Shown here piece after piece: positions 8,711 to 16,491 of a DNA stretch of 44,278 nucleotides. Positions within the stretch are counted from its first letter, which is position 1. Each line of letters opens with the position of its first letter. Below the pieces are notes generated by a model. That model saw only the letters and a program-made list of their open reading frames with translations, searched no databases and had not been told where the DNA came from. The DNA is from an uncultured Aquincola sp. (lineage in GTDB: Bacteria; Pseudomonadota; Gammaproteobacteria; Burkholderiales; Burkholderiaceae), in NCBI GenBank assembly GCA_937883885.1, contig CAKZXL010000918.1, positions 1 through 44,278 on the forward strand, written 5' to 3'. A program made the position numbers and the translations under genes.

Positions 8711-8780
8711 GGACCGCCCCCAAGCTCGCTGCGCTCGCGTCCCCCCGAGGGGGAGCCCAGTTCCTTGGGGCGGCCCGGCG
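8711..8780. repeat. Intergenic palindromic repeat, copy 1
   Basis: The outer arms CCGCCCCCAAG (8714-8724) and CTTGGGGCGG (8764-8773) are complementary with one bulged C. They enclose a second hairpin, CCCCC-GA-GGGGG (8742-8753). The end reads GGCGGCCCGGCG. The block starts right after the AmpG stop. Its layout and its ending are shared by the diverged block at 28976-29045. It resembles short GC-rich intergenic repeats common in Comamonadaceae-like genomes and may serve as a transcript end. Confidence 0.7.
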
Positions 8781-8861
8781 CAACTGGAGGCAAGGCGATT
8801 GCCAAACCGCCGGCACGCCCCCATCTTTGACCTGGTTCAACCGTTGTATGACGCCACTGCC

Positions 8862-9791
8862 ATGACCAAGCTCTTCCGTACCGACGCCGACATCGCCGTG
8901 CCGCACGGCGCCGGCTGCCGCTGTGCGCTGCACGGCCGGCGCCTGTTCACAGGTGCCCTGGTGGCCGGTGCCATGGCACCCGCCTGGGCCCAGCGAGACA
9001 GCGAAGGCGTGCGCGGCGACGTAGGCAGCGAAAGCCAGTTCGCCAAGCTGGTGTCGGCCGAGGAGGTGGAGGCCGCGGCCCAGCAGCAGTACACGCAGAT
9101 GAAGCGCGAGGCCGCCCAGCAGCGTGCACTGGCGCCCGACGACAACGGCCAGGTGCTGCGGCTGCGCGCCATCGCCCAGCGGCTGATTCCGTTTGCCGAC
9201 GACTGGAACCGCCGCGCCGGCCAGTGGAAGTGGGAGGTCAACCTGATCGGCAGCCAGCAGCTCAATGCCTTTTGCATGCCGGGCGGCAAGATCGCCTTCT
9301 ACTACGGCATCCTGCAGCAGCTGCAGCTGAGCGACGACGAGGTGGCCACCATCATGGGCCACGAGATGGCCCACGCGCTGCGTGAGCATGCGCGCGAGCG
9401 CATGGGCAAGACCGCCGCCACCCGCGTGGGCGCCAGCCTGCTGTCCAGCGTGCTGGGCCTGGGCAGCGCCGGCGACCAGCTGCTGAACATGGGCGGCCAG
9501 CTGCTGACACTGAAGTTCAGCCGCGACGATGAATCGGAAGCCGACATCGTGGGCATGGACCTGGCGGCCCGCGCCGGCTACGACCCGCGCGCCGGCATCA
9601 GCCTGTGGCAGAAGATGCTGCAGGCCAGCAAGGGCGCGCCGCCGCAGTTCCTGAGCACCCACCCGGCCGGCCAGACCCGCATCCGCGACATCGAGGCCAA
9701 GCTGCCCAAGGTGCAGCCGCTGTATGCGCGCGCGGACAAGCCTGCGCGCAAATACGGCCCGCCGCCGCCCGCGGCGGCCAAGGGCAACTAG
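8862..9791 (+). CDS. M48-family metallopeptidase, exported
   Basis: This is a 309-aa zinc metallopeptidase resembling LoiP/YcaL-type envelope proteases. The zinc motif is HEMAH at residues 167-171, and the third ligand is probably Glu224 in DDESEAD. The C-terminal LSTHPAGQTRI block is typical of the family. The ATG at 8862 gives a long N-terminal region with Cys and Arg (CRCALHGRRLFTG) followed by a hydrophobic stretch ending APAWAQ. The RRLF pair makes a Tat-type signal possible, although a Sec signal cannot be excluded. It probably degrades misfolded envelope proteins. It is monocistronic, with an intergenic repeat upstream. Confidence 0.87.
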   Translation: MTKLFRTDADIAVPHGAGCRCALHGRRLFTGALVAGAMAPAWAQRDSEGVRGDVGSESQFAKLVSAEEVEAAAQQQYTQMKREAAQQRALAPDDNGQVLRLRAIAQRLIPFADDWNRRAGQWKWEVNLIGSQQLNAFCMPGGKIAFYYGILQQLQLSDDEVATIMGHEMAHALREHARERMGKTAATRVGASLLSSVLGLGSAGDQLLNMGGQLLTLKFSRDDESEADIVGMDLAARAGYDPRAGISLWQKMLQASKGAPPQFLSTHPAGQTRIRDIEAKLPKVQPLYARADKPARKYGPPPPAAAKGN

Positions 9792-9798
9792 GCGTCGG

Positions 9799-9936
9799 CT
9801 AATCGCAGATCAGGTGGCCGGCGACCCAGTAACAGCCGTCGTCGCCGCCGCCGCCGGCCTGCGTGGCCAGGGGCAGGCACACCAACAATGCGAAGGCCAG
9901 CTTCCCGCACATGGCCGATAAGCGAAGCAGTTTCAT
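9799..9936 (-). CDS. Small exported two-cysteine peptide (45 aa)
   Basis: This minus-strand gene of 45 codons starts with ATG at 9936 and ends with TAG. A good Shine-Dalgarno sequence (AGGAG) lies about 9 nt upstream of the start. The peptide has a lysine- and arginine-bearing n-region, a hydrophobic core (LAFALLVCLPLA) and a TQA cleavage site. Cleavage there would leave an 18-residue mature peptide, beginning GGGGDDGCYW and ending HLICD, with two cysteines that could form a disulfide. It lies 57 bp past the end of the barrel gene on the same strand and converges with the M48 gene 7 bp away. I do not recognise a family, and the function is unknown. Confidence 0.6.
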   Translation of the reverse strand: MKLLRLSAMCGKLAFALLVCLPLATQAGGGGDDGCYWVAGHLICD

Positions 9937-9993
9937 CGAGACACTCCTGAGGGGTGGCTCAATGTAACCAGATGCAGCAGGTGCGGCCGCTCC

Positions 9994-11313
9994 CTAGAAC
10001 ACCGTCTGCACCGCCAGCACCACGCTGCGGGCCGGCAGGTAACGCGCCAGCCGAACGTCGCCCGAGCGGAACGAATCGTCCTGGAACCGGAAGCGCTGGC
10101 CGAACAGGTTCTTGACCGTGAGCGTCACCGTGGTGGGCGAAGCGCCGGCATGGCGGCCCAGAACCAGGTCGACCAGGCGGAAGCGGTCGAAGCCCTCGGG
10201 CATGTTCATGCCGGCCGGCGTGCGCACACGCTGCGCCACGGTCGTCCAGGCGGCCTCACCGAACCAGCCGTCGTTCAGGAAGTAGCGAACCGCCAGCGGC
10301 ACCGACGCGGTCCGCAGGTTCAGCAGCATGGGTATCTGGTAGAGGGGGTGGCGCCAGAAGCGGTCGAGCACCAGGCCGCCGCGCACCGCGATGCGCGGGT
10401 GCGGCGTCCAGAACAGTTCGGTGCGCGTCTGCTGCTCGTTCCAGCGCTCGTCGACCGTGCCCTGGCCGCTGGTGGTCACCGGGCCTGGCACGCTCACGCG
10501 GCGTGCCGTCCAGGCGGCGGAGAGCTTCAGGCCCGGCGACAGGGCGACGTCCGCGCCCAGTGCATGAACCACGCTGGCCACGCTGTTGCCATCGTCATAG
10601 ATCTGGTTGAAACCCACCACCGACGTCGGCTCGATCGACTGATCGAACTCGGCCGCGCGCCGCAAGGTGCGGAAGGCAGCCGCGCGGACGGTGGCCTCCG
10701 GCGTCGGCCGCCACAGCAAGCCCAGCTTGGGCAGCCACAGATGGCGCAGGCCGGTCGGCTCATCGGCGACCAGGCGGGCCAGGCCCAGCGTGCCCTGGAG
10801 CGTGTCGCCCAGCGGCTGCTGCCAGTACGCATAGGCCTGGTCCTGGTTCAACGCTTGCCGGTCGTCGGTCAGGCAGGGCGCCTCCGTCCTGCAGGGGCCG
10901 GACGGCACGGGCAGGGCAGGGTCGTACCGCCGCAGCCGCAGCTGCGATGTCGAGCGGGTCCGGGCGACGCCCAGCAGCCAGTGGCCGCCAGCCACCGCGC
11001 GCTGGTACTGCGCTTCCAGCACATGCCCCGGGCTGTCAGCGTCGATGGCCAGCACGCGCGTGCGGCCCGGCAGCAGCACGGACTCTTCCTCATGCTGCCG
11101 CACATAAGACACCAGCACCACTTCCTGGCCGCTGGGTCGCCAGGCCAGGCCCAAGCGGGCGCTGCGATCCTCGATGCTGTTGTGCTCACCCGGCGCCGTG
11201 GACTCCACGCCGAAGGCGGAGCGCACATCGCCATACTGCGAGCGACGCGAGCGCAGCTGGCCCTGCAGCTGCAAGCCAGGCGTCAGCTGCCATTGCAGCA
11301 GCACGTCGTCCAC
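9994..11313 (-). CDS. Outer-membrane beta-barrel segment, 3' part of a frameshifted FecR-TPR-barrel gene
   Basis: The open frame of 439 codons from a GTG at 11313 reads as a TonB-receptor-like beta-barrel. Alternating hydrophobic strands run throughout, the segment VTLTVKNLFGQRFRF is near the end, and the chain closes with an aromatic residue (AVQTVF), as outer-membrane proteins do. No plug domain or signal peptide is present. The frame stays open upstream of 11313 as far as the 8-bp duplication at 11464-11479, with sensible protein (AGYRLALDAGSFRYHTEGF). The real gene therefore almost certainly begins at 13412, and this is its C-terminal third. Without the duplication the product would be 1136 aa. 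As it stands, this part has no secretion signal of its own. Confidence 0.75.
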   Translation of the reverse strand: MDDVLLQWQLTPGLQLQGQLRSRRSQYGDVRSAFGVESTAPGEHNSIEDRSARLGLAWRPSGQEVVLVSYVRQHEEESVLLPGRTRVLAIDADSPGHVLEAQYQRAVAGGHWLLGVARTRSTSQLRLRRYDPALPVPSGPCRTEAPCLTDDRQALNQDQAYAYWQQPLGDTLQGTLGLARLVADEPTGLRHLWLPKLGLLWRPTPEATVRAAAFRTLRRAAEFDQSIEPTSVVGFNQIYDDGNSVASVVHALGADVALSPGLKLSAAWTARRVSVPGPVTTSGQGTVDERWNEQQTRTELFWTPHPRIAVRGGLVLDRFWRHPLYQIPMLLNLRTASVPLAVRYFLNDGWFGEAAWTTVAQRVRTPAGMNMPEGFDRFRLVDLVLGRHAGASPTTVTLTVKNLFGQRFRFQDDSFRSGDVRLARYLPARSVVLAVQTVF

Positions 11314-13412
11314 CTGGTGGCTGATGGGCGAGTTCGGGCGGAAGCCCTCGGTGTGGTAGCGGAAGCTGCCGGCGTCCAGCGCCAGGCGATAGCCGGCATA
11401 GGCGCCGCTGGCTTCGGCCGACCAGAGCCCGCGGCTGCCAGCGGCCAGGCCCAGCCGGCCGCTGGCGCCCTGGCGCCCTGGCGCTCGAAGTAGCGTGACT
11501 CGTCGGCCGGCATGCCCAGCGCCGATTCGTCCACCAGACCCATGACGCCGGTGGAACTGCGGTGTGGCAACAGGTGCGCAGGACGCACCGGCTGCAGCAG
11601 CAGCGCCTGCAGGTTTTCGCTGCTCACGGCCGCCTCGTGCCGGTCCAGGCCGGAGTAGGCGTCGGCCAGGAACCGGTGCGCCGCCGCCGTGCCGGGATCG
11701 ATGGCCAGCGCCTCGGCGGCCTGCGCGATGCCCAGCCGGCCAAAGCCCAGCTCGTCCTGGATGCGCGCCAGCGCCACGCTGCGTTCGGCGCGGTCGTCGT
11801 CCAGCAGCAGGCGCGAACGAACCACCGCCCGGTTGTCGTTGAGCGCGATCGAGCGCGCCATGTCGTCCAGCGCCTCCACCGGCCGGTTGTTCACCAGCTT
11901 GTACAGCGCTTCGTAGAACCAGGGCGTGGGGTCGAGCGGGTCGCGCTCGCGGGCCAGGCGGAACTGCGTTTCGGCCGCAGGGCCGCGGCGTTCCTGTGCA
12001 TACACGCGGCCCAGGTAGCTGCGCAGCAAGGCGTTGTCGGGGTCCAGGCTCACCGCGATGTCGATCTGCTCGCGGCCTTCGGTGCGCCGACCCTCGCGCA
12101 GCTGCACCAGGCCCAGGCCCATGCGCGGCAGCGGGTCGGCCTGGTCCAGCTGCACCGCCTGTTCAAAGGCCTGGCGGGCGCCGCCGTTGTCGCCATGGGC
12201 CAGCAGGGTGAAGCCGTGCACCAGCTGGGCACGCGACAAGGCCGGGCCCTGCGCCACGGCCTGCCCGGCCGCCGCGGTGGCTTCCACCAGCCGGCCGGCG
12301 TGCAGGTGCAGCTCGGCCAGCCGTGCCCAGGCCAGCGCGTTGTCGGGCTCCAGCCGGGCGGCCGCCGCGGCCTGGGTGGTGGCCTGGTCCAGCTCGAAGC
12401 GCGACTGGTGCACGTAGGAAGCCGCCAGCAGCGCCGCGGTGGACCGGGCATCGGCGGCCACCGCCTGCTGCGACAGGGCCAGCGCGCCCTCGGGCTGGTT
12501 GTGCACCAGCGCCACCATGGCCTGCAGGGCCAGCGATTCGGCATGCGCCGGGTCGCCAGCCTCGATGGCCTGCAGCTCGGGCAGGGCCTGGTCGGCGCGG
12601 CCGACGTCCAGCAGCAGCGCCGCGCGCTGCAGCCGCAAGCCGCCGGCGCGCTGCGCCACCGGCTGCGCATCCAGCCCGGCCAGCGCTTCGGTCATGCGGC
12701 CGCGGGCGGCCAGGGCCGCGGCGGCACGCACCGCAGGCAGGTCGGCGCCCACGCGCGGCCGCACGGTGGGGTAGTGCACGGCCCACTGCACCGCATTGCG
12801 CGGGCGCAGCACCAGCGTCTTGCGCGGCAGGGTGACGGCATCGCCGCTGGCCTGTTCGCCGGCCCGCAGCGTCACCCGCCCGGCCTCGTTGCTGGCCACC
12901 ACCCGGCCTTCGACCACCAGCACGCTGGAGGCCGATTCGCCCACCTGCACCAGGAATTCGGTGCCCTCGACGTTGGCGTTGACGAAGGGCGTGCTCAGCC
13001 GGAAGGGCTGGGGCGTGCGGGTGATGACGTTGACGATGCCGCGCAGCTGTTCGATGACGGTGCCGCGCGGCGCATCGGGCGCGCGCAGCGTGAGGTGGGA
13101 GTGCTGGTCCAGCCGCAGTGTGGTCTGGTTGTTCATCAGCAGCGCGGCCCGGCTGCGCTCGCCCACCCGCACCGCGTCGCCGGCGCACAAGGCCTGTTCC
13201 AGCCGCGCCGCCTGCCACGCTTGCTCGGCATGCCGTACTTCCACCGTGCCCTGGACCGAGGCCACGCGGGCCATCGGGCTCGCACAGACATCGCTGGCGC
13301 GGGCGGGTGCACACAGGAGAGGCAGGCTGGCCAGCGCGGCGAAACAGATGCGGAGCTTGGCGAACCTGACTGCGTGGGAGTGGGGGGCGGTGCCACCCAG
13401 GCGGCTGTTCAT
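11283..13412 (-). CDS. FecR-domain and TPR protein, 5' part of a frameshifted barrel gene
   Basis: This protein of about 709 aa is read from ATG 13412; a GTG at 13454 is possible but lacks a ribosome site and lengthens the n-region. After a signal peptide (ending near CAPARAS) comes a FecR domain, roughly residues 35-170 (RVASVQGTVEVR, GDAVRVGERSRAALLM, NVEGTEFLVQVG, VVEGRVVASNEAGRV). About 400 residues of tetratricopeptide repeats follow. From about residue 644 the reading turns into low-complexity Ala/Arg/Pro and stops, because of the 8-bp duplication at 11464-11479; the in-frame continuation is the barrel below. It may be annotated as one pseudogene spanning 9994-13412. It lies downstream of the CHASE2 cyclase and probably senses or assembles envelope components. 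Confidence 0.82.
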   Translation of the reverse strand: MNSRLGGTAPHSHAVRFAKLRICFAALASLPLLCAPARASDVCASPMARVASVQGTVEVRHAEQAWQAARLEQALCAGDAVRVGERSRAALLMNNQTTLRLDQHSHLTLRAPDAPRGTVIEQLRGIVNVITRTPQPFRLSTPFVNANVEGTEFLVQVGESASSVLVVEGRVVASNEAGRVTLRAGEQASGDAVTLPRKTLVLRPRNAVQWAVHYPTVRPRVGADLPAVRAAAALAARGRMTEALAGLDAQPVAQRAGGLRLQRAALLLDVGRADQALPELQAIEAGDPAHAESLALQAMVALVHNQPEGALALSQQAVAADARSTAALLAASYVHQSRFELDQATTQAAAAARLEPDNALAWARLAELHLHAGRLVEATAAAGQAVAQGPALSRAQLVHGFTLLAHGDNGGARQAFEQAVQLDQADPLPRMGLGLVQLREGRRTEGREQIDIAVSLDPDNALLRSYLGRVYAQERRGPAAETQFRLARERDPLDPTPWFYEALYKLVNNRPVEALDDMARSIALNDNRAVVRSRLLLDDDRAERSVALARIQDELGFGRLGIAQAAEALAIDPGTAAAHRFLADAYSGLDRHEAAVSSENLQALLLQPVRPAHLLPHRSSTGVMGLVDESALGMPADESRYFERQGARAPAAGWAWPLAAAGSGRPKPAAPMPAIAWRWTPAASATTPRASARTRPSATRWTTCCCNGS
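11464..11479. repeat. 8-bp tandem duplication causing a frameshift
   Basis: The unit GGCGCCCT occurs twice in direct tandem (11464-11471 and 11472-11479) and is followed by GGCGCTCG. Removing one unit joins the upstream FecR-TPR frame to the downstream barrel frame: the joined reading is ERQGASGRLGL. The length from 13412 to 9994 less 8 is 3411, exactly 1137 codons. Replication slippage, a contingency (phase-variable) repeat or a sequencing or assembly error would all produce this. Confidence 0.85.
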
Positions 13413-13479
13413 GGCAGTGCGTTCGCTGTCAAGGTCGGTGGCACCACTTCCCACGGTGCAACCAGACGTAAATATTCAA

Positions 13480-13507
13480 CAGTGAAGATTAACGTATTTG
13501 TTCACTG
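13480..13507. promoter_or_regulatory. Inverted repeat upstream of the FecR-TPR gene
   Basis: CAGTGAA (13480-13486) and TTCACTG (13501-13507) are perfect 7-bp inverted arms separated by 14 bp. They lie in an unusually AT-rich stretch (about 13466-13510) between the cyclase stop and the FecR-TPR start. This is the best place for a promoter or operator of the FecR-TPR-barrel gene. The spacing does not match the TGTGA-N6-TCACA Crp site. No clear -10/-35 pair was identified. Confidence 0.4.
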
Positions 13508-13521
13508 CTTTGCAGCCCGCA

Positions 13522-15726
13522 TCACTTTGATTGCACCTGAATCGGTAACGGAGCGCCCCGGCGCACAGGCTGCGTGAGCGCAGCGCGGCAATGCAGGAGG
13601 TAATAAGCCGTCGGCCCGTCGGTGGGGTGCGATTGATGCAAATTGGCAAAAGCGGCAATGGCTGCGTGCAATTCACCGGCACGGTAAAGCGCCAGGGCCT
13701 GCGCAAAGTCCAGCAGCAGCGGCGGGGGCGGCTGCTGTGGCGCAGTGGGGCGCCCCACCACCTCCACCACTTCCACCGCCGCCTGCTTGCCCGCCAGCAT
13801 GAAGGCGCCCAGCGGCCGCAGCCACCAGTCGTGCAGGCCCTGCACCATCGGGGCGGAGGCCAGCACGCGGGTGCCCAGCGTCTTGTTCAGGCCCTCCAGC
13901 CGCGCCGCGGTGTTGACCGCATCGCCCACGGCGCGGAACTGGTACAGCGCGCTGGCGCCCACCACGCCCAGTCGCATCTCGCCCACATGCAGGCCGATGC
14001 GGGTGGGCCAGGCCGGCTGGCCGGCGTCGGCCGGCAGGGCCATGCGCTGCTGGATGGCCAGCGCCGCCTCCAGGGCCGCGTTGCGGCGCGCGGTGTCGTC
14101 GGGCTGCGTTTCCCAGATGGCCATCATCGCGTCGCCGACGATGTCGATCACCGCGCCGCCGGCCTGTGCAATGGGCTCGAACAGGCGCGCGTAATAGGCG
14201 TTGAGCTGCACGCCCAGCGCCTCGGCCGGCAGCCCCTCGGCCAGCGCGGTGTAGCGTTCCACGTCGGTGGCCATGCACACGCCCAGGCTCACCCGGTGGC
14301 TGTGCGTGAGGTCGCCCGACACCTGGGCCAGGTGATCGGCCATCTGGCTGGGCACGAAGCGCGAGAACGCCGCGCGCAGGCGGTGGTGGCGCTCATGCTG
14401 GTGACGGGCATGCAGCCACAGCGCCAGGGCCAGCGCCGCCGGCCATTGCAGCAGCAGCGGCACCACCCAGGGCAGCCACACATCCGCATGAAAGGCCCAG
14501 GCACTGGCAACGGCCACCGCCATCGCCGAGGCCAGCGCCAGCACCGCCTGCGCCCGTGGCCGCCGCAGGTGCGCCAGCAACGTCAACCAGGCGCCCCAGG
14601 CCACCAGCCAGGCCGCCCAGCCGACCGCCGGCAAGGGTTGCAGCCGATGGCCGTCGGACAGGTTGGCATAGGCGGTGGCGGCGATCTCCACGCCGCTCAT
14701 CTCCACGCCCGAGCCGTCGGAGAACACGGTGCGGTAGTCGTCGCGCAGCCGGTCCTGCGCACCCGAAGATTCGGCCGAAAAACCGACGAACACCATCGCA
14801 TCGCGGAACAACGCCGGCTCGGCGGCCAGCACCGCCGGCAGGTCGACGTACGACACGGTGCGGATGCTGCGCGCCGGCCCGTAGAAGTTGAGCGGCACGG
14901 CGTCGGGCCCGGCATGCAGCGCCCGCAAGGCCTCGATCTGCTCGCGTGGCACCGGCAGCTGCACGTCGGCCCATGCGTGCAGGCGCTCGGCCACGCGGCT
15001 GGCCAGGCTCGCATCGGCCATGAAGCGTTCGCGCAGCTGCCGCACCGTGCCGGAAGGGGGCTGCGGCGCAGCGCTGGCCACCTGGCAGGCCGTGGCGTCG
15101 GTCGTCACCTCGCAGGCCAGGTCGGCCAGCGCCTGCACCGCTTCCTGGTGCTGCAGATGAAAGGCCAGCACCGGCAGGCTGGGCTGGTGGCCCGCATCGC
15201 GGCGAAAGGCCCAGTACATGTCGATGCGCGCGTCCTTGGGCAGCACGAAGGGCGCATGGTCGAGCGCCGCCTCGTTGATCACCGGCACGGCGGGTTGCAT
15301 CTGCTCGACCACCAGTTCGCCCGGTGCCTGCCGCCAGGTGTCGCGCCGCAGCGAAGACGTGACCAGCACATTGCCGGCCTGCCGCAGGCTGCGGGCGAAC
15401 ACCGCGTCGTCGGGCCCGGGCGTTTCAAAGGTGAGGTCGAAGGCCACCAGACCCGCGCCCGCTGCCTGCAGGCGGTCCACCAGTTCGGCATGCAGGCGGC
15501 GCGGCCAGGCGCGGGGCCGCTCGGGCAGGCCCAGGCTGGCGGCCGACCGTTCGTCGATGGCCACCACCACCACGCCGGCCGGTGGCGGGCGCACGCCGCG
15601 CCACTGGAACAGCGCCTGCAAGCCGGGGCCGGATTCCACCGGCAGCACCGGCTCCATCACCCAGGCCAGCAGGCCCAGCGCGGGCAGCAGGCACAAGGCC
15701 AGCCAGCGGGCGCCGCGCGGCGCCAT
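13522..15726 (-). CDS. CHASE2-domain class III nucleotide cyclase with altered substrate residues
   Basis: This 734-aa membrane cyclase has an N-terminal hydrophobic segment and a periplasmic CHASE2 sensor (VVVVAIDERSAASLG near the start; FVGFSAESSG later). Several membrane spans follow (about residues 350-430), then a class III catalytic domain. Metal-binding Asp488 (TDVERYT) and Asp532 (VGDAMM) and the transition-state pair Asn605 and Arg609 (GDAVNTAARLEG) are present. The two purine-reading positions are unusual: the expected Lys is Asp528 and the expected Asp/Thr is Arg598. ATG 15726 overlaps the Crp-gene stop (ATGA) and gives the membrane segment directly. A TPR-like tail follows the catalytic domain. 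It probably makes a cyclic nucleotide, but cAMP is not assured. Confidence 0.85.
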   Translation of the reverse strand: MAPRGARWLALCLLPALGLLAWVMEPVLPVESGPGLQALFQWRGVRPPPAGVVVVAIDERSAASLGLPERPRAWPRRLHAELVDRLQAAGAGLVAFDLTFETPGPDDAVFARSLRQAGNVLVTSSLRRDTWRQAPGELVVEQMQPAVPVINEAALDHAPFVLPKDARIDMYWAFRRDAGHQPSLPVLAFHLQHQEAVQALADLACEVTTDATACQVASAAPQPPSGTVRQLRERFMADASLASRVAERLHAWADVQLPVPREQIEALRALHAGPDAVPLNFYGPARSIRTVSYVDLPAVLAAEPALFRDAMVFVGFSAESSGAQDRLRDDYRTVFSDGSGVEMSGVEIAATAYANLSDGHRLQPLPAVGWAAWLVAWGAWLTLLAHLRRPRAQAVLALASAMAVAVASAWAFHADVWLPWVVPLLLQWPAALALALWLHARHQHERHHRLRAAFSRFVPSQMADHLAQVSGDLTHSHRVSLGVCMATDVERYTALAEGLPAEALGVQLNAYYARLFEPIAQAGGAVIDIVGDAMMAIWETQPDDTARRNAALEAALAIQQRMALPADAGQPAWPTRIGLHVGEMRLGVVGASALYQFRAVGDAVNTAARLEGLNKTLGTRVLASAPMVQGLHDWWLRPLGAFMLAGKQAAVEVVEVVGRPTAPQQPPPPLLLDFAQALALYRAGELHAAIAAFANLHQSHPTDGPTAYYLLHCRAALTQPVRRGAPLPIQVQSK

Positions 15727-16379
15727 CACCAGCGGCCGGGCAGGGGCTTGCAGATCACGAAGCGCTCGGCTTCCAGCCGCACGTAGCCGCCGGTCTCCAG
15801 GTCCTTCAGCAAGCGGCTGACCATCGCGCGCGAGCAGCCCAGGCGGCTGGACATTTCCTTGTGCGTCCACCGTTCATGGATCACGCGGGTGCCGTCGCTG
15901 CCAGGCTCTGCAATGGTGTTGACCATGTGCAGCAGCCGGCCATAGACATCGTTCAATGCCAGCTGGCGCGCATTGTTGGTGGCACTGCGCACACGCCGGA
16001 TGACCTTGGCAAGCAATTCGAATGCAAATTCAGGGTGTTGCGCAATGTGCTCCAGCACCGCCTGCCGATTGACCACCGCGCAAGTGCAATGCTCGATGGT
16101 GACGACGCTGGCCGAGCGGGCACCGCCATCCAGGCTCAACTCCCCCATGTACTCGCCGGGGCCGTAGACGCCGTAGGTGATCTCCTGGCCTTTGTCGCCC
16201 ACGGAATAGGCGCGCACCCGGCCCGAAAGCAGGATGTAGATGGCATCATCGCGTTCGCCTTCCTGGATGAGCAAAGTACCCGTGCGGTAATGACAGACTT
16301 GACCGCGTTGTGCCAGGCGTTGCAACAAGGGACTCAGGAAATTGGCGGACGTTTCTTCTTCGCGGTCGTGATTCAACAT
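15726..16379 (-). CDS. Crp/Fnr-family transcription regulator
   Basis: This 217-aa protein has an N-terminal cyclic-nucleotide-binding beta-roll (residues 18-110), a long dimer helix, and a winged helix-turn-helix (about 168-210). GEL-x8-RS (Glu80, Arg88, Ser89) matches the cAMP phosphate and ribose pocket of E. coli Crp. The C-helix Thr127/Ser128 pair of E. coli aligns with Ala133 and Thr134. In the recognition helix CSRAMVSRL, Arg184 and Arg189 are kept but the usual Glu is Ala185, so its DNA site probably differs from TGTGA. ATG 16379 is preferred over TTG 16427. Its stop overlaps the start of the CHASE2 cyclase, so the two are translationally coupled. Confidence 0.88.
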   Translation of the reverse strand: MLNHDREEETSANFLSPLLQRLAQRGQVCHYRTGTLLIQEGERDDAIYILLSGRVRAYSVGDKGQEITYGVYGPGEYMGELSLDGGARSASVVTIEHCTCAVVNRQAVLEHIAQHPEFAFELLAKVIRRVRSATNNARQLALNDVYGRLLHMVNTIAEPGSDGTRVIHERWTHKEMSSRLGCSRAMVSRLLKDLETGGYVRLEAERFVICKPLPGRW

Positions 16380-16388
16380 GCTGGGCAC

Positions 16389-16405
16389 ACGAGCTCTCTG
16401 CTCGT
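16389..16405. promoter_or_regulatory. Small inverted repeat in front of the Crp-family gene
   Basis: ACGAGC (16389-16394) and GCTCGT (16400-16405) are inverted arms with a 5-nt loop, 10-26 nt upstream of the minus-strand start at 16379. An AT-rich patch lies beyond it (about 16444-16462). The repeat could be an autoregulatory operator or an mRNA hairpin near the ribosome site; there is no further support. Confidence 0.25.
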
Positions 16406-16491
16406 CGTTGCATGCTAGCGGCGCCAAGCGGCCAGCGGAAGCAAACCGTTACATATTGAATCCACAACGCTTCGGAATGCTGACGTGGGTC

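Noticed and set aside
11314..11482. A separate small gene between the FecR-TPR part and the barrel part
   Set aside because: The stretch continues the barrel frame (AGYRLALDAGSF and so on) back to the 8-bp duplication, so a single broken gene explains it better.
13480..13507. Crp-type binding site
   Set aside because: The arms are 14 bp apart and lack TGTGA-N6-TCACA; only a general inverted repeat is reported.
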